DNA of 64,000 nt from Chitinophagaceae bacterium (GTDB lineage Bacteria > Bacteroidota > Bacteroidia > Chitinophagales > Chitinophagaceae): the NCBI GenBank assembly GCA_947454235.1, contig CANGIY010000011.1, positions 61,384 to 125,383 on the forward strand, written 5' to 3'. A model generated the notes under the pieces. That model made no database searches. It was not told the origin of the DNA and saw nothing but the letters and a program-made list of their open reading frames with translations. This document shows positions 17,795 through 26,269 of the stretch, piece by piece; position 1 is the first letter of the stretch, and every line of letters begins with the position of its first letter. The position numbers and the translations under genes are program-made.

Positions 17795-19198
17795 ATGAAA
17801 AAAGGTCTTTTTGTTGCGTTTTTAATTGGAAAGACATTGTTGTGTTCCAACGCATCTGCACAAGGAAACAATACAGGAAAATGGGTAACCAACGTTGCTC
17901 AAAAGCAGTTTTTGCACCATGAAAAACTACAACTCGAGTTCAAGCCTAGAAATACCGACGGGGGAGCAACAATTGTGGTTGATTCCTCAAAGAACTATCA
18001 GTTTGTCGACGGGTTTGGGTTTTGTCTTACAGGGTCATCTGCTTTCGTTATCAATCAATTACCCGATGAACAGCGAACTAAGTTATTGAAGGAGCTTTTT
18101 GGCAATGGAGCTGATGATATTGGAGTGTCCTATATTCGGCTTACGATCGGAGCTTCTGATTTGAGTCCATCTGTTTACACTTACGATGACATGCCTTCGG
18201 GAGAAACTGATAAAGCACTTTCGAAATTCAGTCTAGGTCCTGATCAGAAGTTGATTGTGCCGCTTGTGAAAGAAATTCTGAAAATCAATCCGCGCTTGAA
18301 AATTCTTGCCAGTCCTTGGTCTGCCCCCGCCTGGATGAAGGATAATTACTCACTCAAAGGAGGCTCATTGGCCCCTGCATACTACCCAAACTATACCGGT
18401 TACCTCCTTAAGTATATTCAGGCTATGGCAACAAACGGTATAAAAATTGATGCAATTACGTTGCAAAATGAGCCGTTGTGCACTACCAACAATCCGAGCA
18501 TGAAAATGACTGCTGAAGAGCAGGCGAAACTGATAAAAAGCTATGTCGGTCCTACCTTTGCTCAGCAGAACATTACTACCAAAATTATTATTTACGATCA
18601 CAATTGTGACAATGTAGAATATCCTAAAACCTTATTAAGCGACCCCGAAGCGCGCAAGTATGTTGCCGGAACAGCTTTTCATCTTTATGCCGGTCAAATC
18701 TCAGCTCTGAGCGATTTGCACTCTTTTGCACCCGACAAAAACGTTTATTTCACCGAACAATACACCGATGCAAAGGGCGACTTTACGGGTGATTTGAAGT
18801 GGCACACTAAAAATTTGATTATAGGTGCTATGCGTAATTTTAGCCGAAACGTCATTGAATGGAATTTGGCTAGTGATAGTAAATGGGGACCACACACCAA
18901 CGACGGAGGTTGTAGTGTTTGTAAGGGTGCTTTAACTATCGAAGGTGCTAAAATAACACGCAATGTTCCTTACTACGTTATTGCACATGCATCAAAGTTT
19001 GTACCTGTGGGTTCAAAACGTTGTTGGTCGTCCAATTCAGGCGATATTAATACAGTTGCATTTAAGACTCCGGAAGGCAAAATGGTACTCATCGTTGAAA
19101 ACGATGGGGGTAACAATCAAACCATCAAAATCCAGTTTGCAGGAAACGTAACACAAGAGAACATTCAACCAAACTCAGTAGCAACATTTGTTTGGTAA
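17795..19198 (+). CDS. glycoside hydrolase family 30 (glucosylceramidase-like), secreted
   Basis: A signal peptide (MKKGLFVAFLIGKTLLCSNASAQ) precedes a GH30-type beta-barrel. Characteristic segments are FVDGFGFCLTGSSAF, SYIRLTIGASDLS and LASPWSAPAWMK. The acid/base Glu226 is in LQNEP and the nucleophile Glu321 is in YFTEQY. A C-terminal beta domain closes the protein. Family members cleave beta-linked glucosides, xylosides or beta-1,6-glucans; the substrate here is not evident. No SusC/SusD genes adjoin, so it is not in a standard polysaccharide-utilisation locus. Its end is six bases from the convergent lipoprotein gene. Confidence 0.92.
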   Translation: MKKGLFVAFLIGKTLLCSNASAQGNNTGKWVTNVAQKQFLHHEKLQLEFKPRNTDGGATIVVDSSKNYQFVDGFGFCLTGSSAFVINQLPDEQRTKLLKELFGNGADDIGVSYIRLTIGASDLSPSVYTYDDMPSGETDKALSKFSLGPDQKLIVPLVKEILKINPRLKILASPWSAPAWMKDNYSLKGGSLAPAYYPNYTGYLLKYIQAMATNGIKIDAITLQNEPLCTTNNPSMKMTAEEQAKLIKSYVGPTFAQQNITTKIIIYDHNCDNVEYPKTLLSDPEARKYVAGTAFHLYAGQISALSDLHSFAPDKNVYFTEQYTDAKGDFTGDLKWHTKNLIIGAMRNFSRNVIEWNLASDSKWGPHTNDGGCSVCKGALTIEGAKITRNVPYYVIAHASKFVPVGSKRCWSSNSGDINTVAFKTPEGKMVLIVENDGGNNQTIKIQFAGNVTQENIQPNSVATFVW

Positions 19199-19220
19199 CG
19201 AAGTCTATTTATAGATTTCG
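19199..19220. terminator. possible two-way terminator stem between convergent genes
   Basis: CGAAGTCTAT (19199-19208) pairs with ATAGATTTCG (19211-19220) with one G-T position and a two-base loop. It covers the end of the leftward lipoprotein gene and follows the GH30 stop. There is no strong T-run, so the call is weak. Confidence 0.35.
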
Positions 19221-19978
19221 TCCCAACGAAGGTTGTGGATATAAAAGCGAGTAGGGCGTTCCCAATCGTTAGCCCAGAAACCGTTTTTATCTTTAAAGTT
19301 GAAGTAGTCGTTTTGCATGGTAACAACTTTGTTCAATCTGAATTCATTGTCAACATGTTGCTCATTTTCACCTTTTTCGTTGAATGCGTAAGTGATGTAG
19401 TTTCTGAAATTAATTTCCTGATTACTTGTACTTACGTACACTTTGCAGAAATTCACTGATTCTTCCTGGGTATTCCTGTCATTGATGTCGAAATAGATAT
19501 TAGCAGTCAGGTTATAGAATGCCTGAGTGATGTAGGATTTTGGAGGAATGAAAGAAACGCGCTCGCCACGTACCAAAGTTTCTTTGCTCAGCTTCATGTC
19601 GGTAGAGCCTGATTTGGTGTAGTAGTCATTGAACACATCTAACCAATCGAGACCATAAGTTGTTCCAAACGATTTGTAGTTGTTCACATCACGATTGGTA
19701 TAATAACTCAACCTTTTGCCATTGTTAATCAATGCCGATTTTTTCCAATCGATATAAAGAGGTTTATCTGTCTTGTTCCAGAAAAGAAAAGACATTACAC
19801 CATGTTCAGCCCAAAACCAATAAACAATTTTAACGTCTTCATTTTCATATTGGTAAAAATGATTCACGCTTTGTATGTTATCTTCCTTAGGCGATACATA
19901 AACTACCTGCGTGAAACGCGAACAACTTGAAAGCATTACTACGCTGAAAACGAAAAGAAGCAGTTTTTTGGCAAACAT
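19205..19978 (-). CDS. lipoprotein, function unknown
   Basis: A lipoprotein signal (MFAKKLLLFVFSVVMLSSC) places the lipidated Cys at residue 19. The mature protein of about 238 residues is rich in aromatic and charged residues, with a DUF-like beta pattern (YWFWAEHGVMSFLFWNKTDKPLYIDWKKSALI). No catalytic motif was seen. It is read alone from the spacer shared with folK. A TATATTTA sequence upstream on the minus strand is close to the -7 consensus. The family is not recognised. Confidence 0.75.
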   Translation of the reverse strand: MFAKKLLLFVFSVVMLSSCSRFTQVVYVSPKEDNIQSVNHFYQYENEDVKIVYWFWAEHGVMSFLFWNKTDKPLYIDWKKSALINNGKRLSYYTNRDVNNYKSFGTTYGLDWLDVFNDYYTKSGSTDMKLSKETLVRGERVSFIPPKSYITQAFYNLTANIYFDINDRNTQEESVNFCKVYVSTSNQEINFRNYITYAFNEKGENEQHVDNEFRLNKVVTMQNDYFNFKDKNGFWANDWERPTRFYIHNLRWDEIYK

Positions 19979-20079
19979 GGGCTAAAATTTTTGAGTAAAT
20001 ATACAGCCTGAAAGTAGAAATAAAAAGTTGTTTGTGGTTGAACGTGTTTCAGTGGTCGCCGTAAGGACACCTTATATAT

Positions 20080-20087
20080 TACCTTTG
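20080..20087 (+). promoter_or_regulatory. TAnnTTTG -7 promoter element for folK
   Basis: TACCTTTG followed by CA, five bases before the ATG at 20093, so the mRNA is probably leaderless or nearly so. Confidence 0.6.
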
Positions 20088-20092
20088 CAACC

Positions 20093-20590
20093 ATGATGCA
20101 CAGAGTGTTTTGTTCGTTAGGCAGCAATCAGGGCGATAGATTGGCATATATACAGAACGGAGTTAAGCTATTGCTTGGAATTGGATGTGAAAATGTAACT
20201 TCATCTGGTGTTTACGAAACCAAGGCATGGGGACTCAAAGAACAACCGGATTTTTTGAATATATGCTTAGGACTTGATACCGAATTAGAAGCCTATCAAT
20301 TTTTAGATGCAATCATTCAAATAGAAAGACAATTGGGGCGTCAACGCGAAATAAAATGGGGACCCAGAACATTAGATATTGATATTCTGCTTTATGATGA
20401 GGTGGTGCTTAAAGAAGATATTTTGACTATACCGCACCCTTACATGCAGGTACGCAAGTTTGTAATCATGCCACTTGCTGAATTAGCACCAAATGTAATT
20501 CATCCAGTTCTGAACAAATCAATCGCTGTTTTAAACAATGTATGTCCCGACGAAGACTTGCCTGTTTTAATAGGTAAGTTGTTCAGTTAA
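20093..20590 (+). CDS. folK: 2-amino-4-hydroxy-6-hydroxymethyldihydropteridine pyrophosphokinase
   Basis: FolK transfers pyrophosphate from ATP to 6-hydroxymethyl-dihydropterin in folate synthesis. The N-terminal CSLGSNQGDR loop, the central WGPRTLDIDILLYD signature with its two Mg-binding Asp residues and the C-terminal IPHPYMQVRKFVIMPLAELAP are all present. Length 165 is normal. Two ATG codons stand in tandem at 20093 and 20096. The next gene follows after about 80 bases and is unrelated in function. Confidence 0.96.
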   Translation: MMHRVFCSLGSNQGDRLAYIQNGVKLLLGIGCENVTSSGVYETKAWGLKEQPDFLNICLGLDTELEAYQFLDAIIQIERQLGRQREIKWGPRTLDIDILLYDEVVLKEDILTIPHPYMQVRKFVIMPLAELAPNVIHPVLNKSIAVLNNVCPDEDLPVLIGKLFS

Positions 20591-20671
20591 GGCAATTTTT
20601 ATCGTTTCATTTCGTTGAGGAATGGAAACAAGTTATCTTCGCAAGCAAAAACATACGCATACCCCAGCAGG

Positions 20672-22624
20672 ATGAAAGTCAGTGTTATTATTGTTAACTA
20701 TAATGTCAAGTATTTTCTGGAGGTATGTTTGCATTCTGTTTTCAGGGCTGCACACAAATTTGAAGTTGAAGTAATTGTCGTAGATAACAATTCAGTTGAT
20801 GGGAGTATAGAGTTCATTCGGTCAAAATACCCTGAAGTAATACTCATACCCAATAGCGACAATAAAGGGTTTTCCAAAGCCAATAATCAGGCCGTTGCAA
20901 TCGCAAAAGGGGAGTATATCCTCTTTCTGAATCCTGACACCGTAATGCCAGAAGATTTCTTTGAGAAAACGCTGGCTTACATGGATGTTCACCCCGAGGC
21001 GGGGTCTTTAGGTCCACGACTAATTGATGGCAAAGGACTATTTGCGCCTGATGGTAAAAAGTCTTTCCCAAAACTTTCGGTAGCATTATTTAAGACAATA
21101 GGAATCAATAAATTATTTCCAAAATCTACTTACTTCAATGCGTACTATGCCGTGCACGTAGGGGAGCGTGAGACTGCAGCAGTTGAAGTGCTTTCAGGGT
21201 GCTGTATGCTTATGCGGGCTTCAGCCATGGAAAAGGCAGGCGGCCCTTTTGATGAGGAGTATTTTATGTACTGCGAAGATGTTGATTTGTCGTACCGAAT
21301 CATGAAAGCAGGCTTCAAAAACATCTATTACCCAGAGGTTGATTTAATACATTACAAGGGAGAAAGCACACGAAAAATGACATTGAGTTATGTGAAAATA
21401 TTCAATGAAGCGCTTGTAACTTTTGTGAAAAAGCACTACGGTAAAACCGATGCGCGTATTTTTATTTTCTTCATCAACATAGGTATCATGCTCAGGGCCG
21501 TACTTGGCACTCTGAAGCGGGCAATGAAGATTCTGCATATGCCAATGGTTGATTTGTTGATTCTCGGCCTCACTCTTTGGGGAATGAAGGAGTTTTGGGT
21601 CAATCACATCAAGGGCATGTCAATCATTCCGTTACCGGCTATTTATGCCACATTCCCGGTTTACCTGGTACTCTGGGTGGCTTCTATGTTCTTTAGCGGT
21701 GTTTATGATAATCCTTACAGGGCTTTGAAAGTAGTTAGAGGTATGGTGCTTGGTACATTGGTAATTCTTGCATATTACGGCTTGCTGTCGCCGGAATACC
21801 GTAACTCGAGAGCAATTATCATATTTACTGGATTTTCAGGAACGGTCGCATTAATTGCCTTGTATGAAATATTGTTCAGGTTAGGGCTCATTAACTACAT
21901 TCCTTACGATAAACTTCCAAAGAAGGCTGTTATAGTAGCGGAGCCATCGGATTTTGACCAAACCGCTAATGTGTTGCAAAAGGTGCACTATGCACCCGAA
22001 ATCGCAGGTCGTGTGCACCCGGTTGCTGGTGATACGTCAGCACTCTCTGGTTTGTCAGATATGAAAAATATGCTCTACGCATCGGGTGTCAATGAAGTAA
22101 TTTTCTGCACTGAAAACCTAAGCTACAAAGATGTATTTACAGCAATGCAGGCTTGTGGTGGTGAATATGAATATAAGATTCATATTAGTGGTAGTCAAAG
22201 TTTTGTGGGTAGCAATTCCAGCTCAACTTCAGGTGATTTGTACATGCTCGATAAGAGCTACAATCTATCAGATTTTGCCAGTTCCCGCAACAAGAGAATG
22301 GTTGATGTAGTTGCATCCTTATTATTTCTAATTGCCAGCCCAATGGTTATGTGGTTTATTTCAAGCCCTGTTCAGTTCATCTCAAACTGTTTTTCAGTAT
22401 TGTTTGGTGTCAAAACCTGGGTGGGATACCCCGATCCAAAAAGTGCTTCATCCCTCCCTAAAATTAAAAAAGGCATAATAACCACCTATAATTTGGTAAA
22501 CGGATACGAACCGGGTGATAACGTCAAAAGACAGTCTGCGTTTACGTATGCACAGCATTATAACCCCATGATTGATGTGGCATTGATCACTAAAAACTTT
22601 AAGCACCTGGGGAGGGCTTGTTAG
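20672..22624 (+). CDS. GT2 glycosyltransferase fused to a membrane sugar-transferase-like region
   Basis: ATG 20672 gives MKVSVIIVNYNVKYF, the normal start of a GT-A fold family 2 enzyme; the frame extends 19 residues further without family likeness. The GT2 domain (about 1-260) keeps VVDNNSVDGS, LNPDTVMP and YCEDVDLSYR. Then come several membrane helices, a soluble Rossmann-like part (KKAVIVAEPSDFDQT) and a last segment that resembles the start of polyprenyl-phosphate sugar transferases (RNKRMVDVVASLLF, later KTWVGYP) but lacks the usual catalytic block after it. It probably builds a surface polysaccharide. The 3' end overlaps the convergent helicase gene by 26 bases. Confidence 0.85.
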   Translation: MKVSVIIVNYNVKYFLEVCLHSVFRAAHKFEVEVIVVDNNSVDGSIEFIRSKYPEVILIPNSDNKGFSKANNQAVAIAKGEYILFLNPDTVMPEDFFEKTLAYMDVHPEAGSLGPRLIDGKGLFAPDGKKSFPKLSVALFKTIGINKLFPKSTYFNAYYAVHVGERETAAVEVLSGCCMLMRASAMEKAGGPFDEEYFMYCEDVDLSYRIMKAGFKNIYYPEVDLIHYKGESTRKMTLSYVKIFNEALVTFVKKHYGKTDARIFIFFINIGIMLRAVLGTLKRAMKILHMPMVDLLILGLTLWGMKEFWVNHIKGMSIIPLPAIYATFPVYLVLWVASMFFSGVYDNPYRALKVVRGMVLGTLVILAYYGLLSPEYRNSRAIIIFTGFSGTVALIALYEILFRLGLINYIPYDKLPKKAVIVAEPSDFDQTANVLQKVHYAPEIAGRVHPVAGDTSALSGLSDMKNMLYASGVNEVIFCTENLSYKDVFTAMQACGGEYEYKIHISGSQSFVGSNSSSTSGDLYMLDKSYNLSDFASSRNKRMVDVVASLLFLIASPMVMWFISSPVQFISNCFSVLFGVKTWVGYPDPKSASSLPKIKKGIITTYNLVNGYEPGDNVKRQSAFTYAQHYNPMIDVALITKNFKHLGRAC

Positions 22625-23828
22625 GTTTCCTCTTGGGTTTGAATTTTTTCTTTTTATTAGCTCCTTCGTTATTGTTAATCCTTGGTTGAGGTGCTGGCCC
22701 CAGTTCTTCGGGGACTAGGCCGCATTCGACTTCCCGACCGAGTAGCTTCTCAATTTTCTGGAATTTCCACTGTTCTTTGTCGCACACTAAAGTAATTGCC
22801 GTACCTGTGCTGGCAGCACGTGCTGTCCGTCCAATCCTATGAATATAGTCTTCACCTTCATTAGGCACATCGTAGTTGATTACCAGTTCAATGTCTTCAA
22901 TATCTATTCCTCTGCTTAAAATGTCAGTAGCTATTAAAATATTGATTTTTTTATTTTTGTAGTCAAGCAAAATCTGCTCCCGCGCACTTTGTTCAAGATC
23001 ACTTTGAATCTGACCCACTTTATATTTATGTCTGGCTAACAACGCGTAAAGATTCTTAACGCTCTGTTTACTGCTGCAAAAAATAAGAATGTATCCCGAA
23101 GCATTATTTTTAAGAATATGCTGAATAAGACCAGGTTTTTGCGCGTCGTGAACGAGGTATTTTTGCTGCTTAATAGTTTCAGGTGGTTTTGATACGGCAA
23201 TATTTACTTCTATTGGATTTTTTAGTAATGTATGTGCCAGTTTCCTGATTAATGGCGGCATAGTTGCAGAAAAAAGTAAGTTTTGCCTTTGAGCTGGAAG
23301 TGTAGCAACAATCCTCATAATGTCTTCCAAAAAGCCCATATCAAGCATTCTGTCAGCTTCGTCGAGTACCAGGTATTTCAATCCTGAGAACTTAACATAC
23401 CCCATATTAAGGTGTGCAATCATTCGGCCCGGAGTGCAAACAATTATATCTGCACCTTGTGAAAGTGCTTTACGTTCATTCGCGAAAAGGGTACCATTGT
23501 TTCCTCCGTAAATAGCTATAAAACTAATATCAGTAAAGTAGGTAATTCCTTCTAAAATTTGCGAAATTTGTATGGCTAACTCCCTTGTCGGCACTATAAT
23601 CATGGCATTCACTGAGTGATTGTCATGCGGCGTTGTCATCAGTTTTTGTAACAACGGAAGAAGAAATGCGGCTGTTTTTCCGGTGCCGGTTTGCGCGGCT
23701 GCAATGATGTCTTTGCCTTCTGTAACGGGGCCAAATACTTGTTCTTGGATTGGTGTTGCTTTGACATACCCCATTGAACTAATACCTTCCATAAGGTCGG
23801 GGTGAAATCCAAAATCTTCGAAATACAA
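22599..23828 (-). CDS. DEAD-box RNA helicase with basic C-terminal tail
   Basis: The complete helicase core has Q motif ATPIQEQVF, motif I AAQTGTGKT, PTRELAIQ, DEADRMLDMGF, SATMPPL, ATDILSRGIDI and HRIGRTARA. After the core a tail of Lys/Arg (NKKKKFKPKRKPNKP) probably binds RNA. No ATG lies near the start; TTG 23828 is the first usable codon after an in-frame stop at 23841-23843. A TACCTTTA sequence just upstream is close to the -7 consensus. It is the second RhlE-like helicase here and, unlike the one at 8.5 kb, has no cold-shock partner. Its 3' end overlaps the GT2 gene. Confidence 0.92.
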   Translation of the reverse strand: MYFEDFGFHPDLMEGISSMGYVKATPIQEQVFGPVTEGKDIIAAAQTGTGKTAAFLLPLLQKLMTTPHDNHSVNAMIIVPTRELAIQISQILEGITYFTDISFIAIYGGNNGTLFANERKALSQGADIIVCTPGRMIAHLNMGYVKFSGLKYLVLDEADRMLDMGFLEDIMRIVATLPAQRQNLLFSATMPPLIRKLAHTLLKNPIEVNIAVSKPPETIKQQKYLVHDAQKPGLIQHILKNNASGYILIFCSSKQSVKNLYALLARHKYKVGQIQSDLEQSAREQILLDYKNKKINILIATDILSRGIDIEDIELVINYDVPNEGEDYIHRIGRTARAASTGTAITLVCDKEQWKFQKIEKLLGREVECGLVPEELGPAPQPRINNNEGANKKKKFKPKRKPNKPSPGA

Positions 23829-23946
23829 TATTGTAATTTTTTAGTAAAGGTAGTGTTTCAGTGCTTCAATACGCAATTTCAATTTTAAACAATAACGGCA
23901 TAATTCAAAATAATTGAAATCATCAGTCTGTTTCGTTACTACAACG

Positions 23947-23954
23947 TACCTTTG
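23947..23954 (+). promoter_or_regulatory. TAnnTTTG -7 promoter element for mqnE
   Basis: TACCTTTG followed by CGCC, 26 bases before ATG 23981. It matches the element found before folK, gapA and mfd. Confidence 0.6.
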
Positions 23955-23980
23955 CGCCTTCAATAACGAAATTACTGAAG

Positions 23981-25123
23981 ATGGCTGCACATACTCTTGA
24001 AACAAGCGCTGTATTTACTAAAACACTTAGCAAAGACCTCTTAGCAATAGCTGAGAAAGTTAAAAACGGGGAGCGTATTACTCCTGAAGAGGGTCTGCTT
24101 TTATTTGAAAAAGGCGAGCTTTCATTTGTTGCATCTTTAGCCGATTTCATTTCAAGAAGACTGCACGACGGTAAGGTTTATTTCAATCGTAACTTTCATA
24201 TTGAGCCTACTAATGTTTGTGTGTTTACGTGCAACTTTTGTAGCTATTCAAGGCTTTACAAACACCGCGACGATGGTTGGGAATTGAGCATGGAACAAAT
24301 GCTTGATATGGTTAAAAAGTACGACGGTCAACCTGTTACCGAAGTTCATATTGTAGGTGGTGTTCACCCTAAAATGAACCTTGAATTTTTCTGTGAGCTC
24401 TTATCTAAAATAAAAGCTCATCGTCCTGATTTGCACTTAAAAGGTTTCACCGCGGTTGAGCTAGACTATATGTTCCGCAAGGCAAAATTGACAACCGAGG
24501 AGGGTATGACGAAAATGCGTGACGCTGGCTTACAATCATTGCCTGGTGGCGGTGCTGAAATATTTCACCCTGATGTTAGGGCTGAAATATGTCCTGATAA
24601 AGTGGATGGCGACGGCTGGCTTGATATTCATCGTACAGCACACAAGTTGGGAATGCACAGCAATGCTACCATGCTTTATGGTCATATAGAAACTTACGCG
24701 CATCGTATTGACCATATGACGCGCTTACGCGATTTGCAGGACGAAACCGGTGGTTTCAATTGTTTCATTCCATTGAAATTCAGGAATAAAGACAATGATA
24801 TGTCGTATGTTAAGGAAGTTTCGATTGTTGAAGACATGCGTTTATATGCAATTGCACGCATATTTATGGATAATTTCAGGAACTTGAAAGCATATTGGCC
24901 AATGTTGGGTCGTGAGGCTGCACAACTGTCGTTGTCTTATGGTGTAAATGACCTTGATGGTACAATTGATGATACTACAAAAATTTACTCAATGGCTGGA
25001 TCAGAAGAGCAAAATCCTTCATTATCAACTGAGCAGCTTTGTGATATTATTCTATCGGTTGGTCGTCGCCCGGTTGAACGTGATACGTTGTACAATGAAA
25101 TCAAAGAATACAAAGCTGAATAG
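23981..25123 (+). CDS. mqnE: aminofutalosine synthase MqnE (radical SAM)
   Basis: MqnE joins the MqnA product to S-adenosylmethionine by radical chemistry to make aminofutalosine. The iron-sulfur motif CxxxCxxC is at Cys80, Cys84 and Cys87 (CVFTCNFC), preceded by NRNFHIEPTN. Further conserved text is EVHIVGGVHPKM, LPGGGAEIF and MLYGHIET. The homologue MqnC shares the fold, but length 380 and the sequence after the cluster fit MqnE better. With mqnA at 6 kb this shows use of the futalosine route. It is a single gene with its own promoter. Confidence 0.94.
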   Translation: MAAHTLETSAVFTKTLSKDLLAIAEKVKNGERITPEEGLLLFEKGELSFVASLADFISRRLHDGKVYFNRNFHIEPTNVCVFTCNFCSYSRLYKHRDDGWELSMEQMLDMVKKYDGQPVTEVHIVGGVHPKMNLEFFCELLSKIKAHRPDLHLKGFTAVELDYMFRKAKLTTEEGMTKMRDAGLQSLPGGGAEIFHPDVRAEICPDKVDGDGWLDIHRTAHKLGMHSNATMLYGHIETYAHRIDHMTRLRDLQDETGGFNCFIPLKFRNKDNDMSYVKEVSIVEDMRLYAIARIFMDNFRNLKAYWPMLGREAAQLSLSYGVNDLDGTIDDTTKIYSMAGSEEQNPSLSTEQLCDIILSVGRRPVERDTLYNEIKEYKAE

Positions 25124-25134
25124 AGCTTGATTTT

Positions 25135-25171
25135 ACTTTTTTACTGAGGTAAATACAAGAGTATAAAAAGT
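25135..25171. terminator. possible AT-rich terminator stem between mqnE and the RES gene
   Basis: ACTTTTTTACT (25135-25145) can pair with AGTATAAAAAGT (25160-25171) with one bulge. It sits between convergent genes. The stem is AT-only at its base, so the call is weak. Confidence 0.3.
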
Positions 25172-25174
25172 AGG

Positions 25175-25636
25175 CTATAATTTGAAAATCCTCCTATCAA
25201 ACGGAAAGGGTTCGATTTCTATGATTTTGATTCTCGAGAAATCTCGGTGATAGGGATTTATCAAGATGTTGTAATCGCCTTTGGTTACTGCTGAAGGTGT
25301 TTGCAAAATGCAATGATTGTTTTCGTTTATAAACTTGTCTCCAATCAATTGTGTTGAATTGGAGTGCGGAAAAATGTTCCAGTTTAATGGCAGTGATGTA
25401 AAATCAACTTTTTGTAGGGAAATATCGTCTGGTATGTAAATGGTAGTCATCATGTAGTCGGGCGGAAGGGTAGCAAGGGTAAAGTGTACTGCGACTTCTG
25501 CCATTGCCAATGATCTGTTTGACGCGGTATAAATTATTTCCATCCCTTGCGAATTCCACCTGGCACCTTTGAGTGCAGCTCCCTTTCCTGAAAGATTCCG
25601 TGCAAATGCTTCCCTCGATAAACGAAATGTTTCCAT
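25175..25636 (-). CDS. RES-domain toxin (NAD+-degrading family)
   Basis: The 153-residue protein is a full RES domain. The three residues that name the family are visible: Arg26 in GARWNSQG, Glu47 in AMAEVAVH and Ser115 in QTPSAV. The typical DYNILINPYHRDF segment follows. Characterised RES toxins deplete cellular NAD+. It begins at ATG 25634-25636, sharing one base with the antitoxin stop (TAATG), so it is made by coupled translation after the antitoxin. The catalytic residues are intact, so the toxin is probably active. NAD+ cleavage is known for the family; activity here is inferred. Confidence 0.93.
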   Translation of the reverse strand: METFRLSREAFARNLSGKGAALKGARWNSQGMEIIYTASNRSLAMAEVAVHFTLATLPPDYMMTTIYIPDDISLQKVDFTSLPLNWNIFPHSNSTQLIGDKFINENNHCILQTPSAVTKGDYNILINPYHRDFSRIKIIEIEPFPFDRRIFKL

Positions 25637-26145
25637 TAGGCAAGTATCCCGTAGTTAATGCGTGTTAACTCCCCAAGAACTATTTCTTTGCCGTATGAAT
25701 CTTTGATTAAATCTATTGGCTTAAGATTACTGAGCGCGAAACTGGGTGTCTCAAGCCAAAGCTTAAATTTTTCGGTGGAACCAAATACGTCAATGCCATA
25801 GGTAGTTACCTCGGCAATTTCTAATATTTTTTCAGACTGTAGAGATTTGAATGCTTTTGCGCTTTGTTTGTAGCGTTGCAATGACTTTGTTGATAAATCA
25901 AGTATTTCTGCCCAGTTTTCTTCTGTGAAGGGTGATATTTTTTGAATGAGTTTAAATAGCTTGTACGATACCCCGGCTTTTATGAGTTGTATCATCATGA
26001 GTTTATTATTGAGTACATTTCCGTAGGCTACTTCAGGCTCTTGTGCTATTGAAGGGTTTTTGTTAGATGAATGTGCAAGTGTTTCATAGACTTCTTGCCT
26101 TAGTGCATTTTCAATTTCTTGGATGGGCGCCAGTGTCGTTTTCAT
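25636..26145 (-). CDS. Xre/MbcA/ParS-type antitoxin of the RES toxin
   Basis: The C-terminal part has the toxin-binding domain of the Xre/MbcA/ParS family (YGIDVFGSTEKFKLWLETP, then a conserved Leu-Pro-like SNLKPIDLI segment and a short C-terminal LTRINYGILA that inserts into the toxin). The middle (about 70-110) is helical and includes SPFTEENWAEILDLSTKSLQRY, which fits a helix-turn-helix DNA-binding region. Length 169 is usual. It is first in the operon and probably represses its own promoter, which carries two copies of a 10-base site. Confidence 0.9.
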   Translation of the reverse strand: MKTTLAPIQEIENALRQEVYETLAHSSNKNPSIAQEPEVAYGNVLNNKLMMIQLIKAGVSYKLFKLIQKISPFTEENWAEILDLSTKSLQRYKQSAKAFKSLQSEKILEIAEVTTYGIDVFGSTEKFKLWLETPSFALSNLKPIDLIKDSYGKEIVLGELTRINYGILA

Positions 26146-26152
26146 TTCTCTA

Positions 26153-26183
26153 GACTTTTGTCCCCAAAGTTACGACTTTTGTC
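26153..26183 (-). promoter_or_regulatory. paired-repeat operator of the RES/Xre operon
   Basis: The 10-mer GACTTTTGTC occurs exactly at 26153-26162 and 26174-26183 on the plus strand, 21 bases apart start to start (two helical turns). Each copy carries a GAC-N4-GTC dyad. The copies straddle the -7 element at 26165-26172. Placement is ideal for autorepression by the antitoxin; binding is inference. Confidence 0.65.
26165..26172 (-). promoter_or_regulatory. TAnnTTTG -7 promoter element of the toxin-antitoxin operon
   Basis: Read leftward, TAACTTTG runs from 26172 to 26165, 19 bases before the antitoxin ATG at 26145, and lies between the two operator repeats. Confidence 0.6.
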
Positions 26184-26269
26184 TTGGTTTTCAATTTTTT
26201 CTTCCTTTTATTTTTATCCAACGTTTTTAAGGATATTGATGTCTTTATTCTAAACAAACCTTTCATCCT

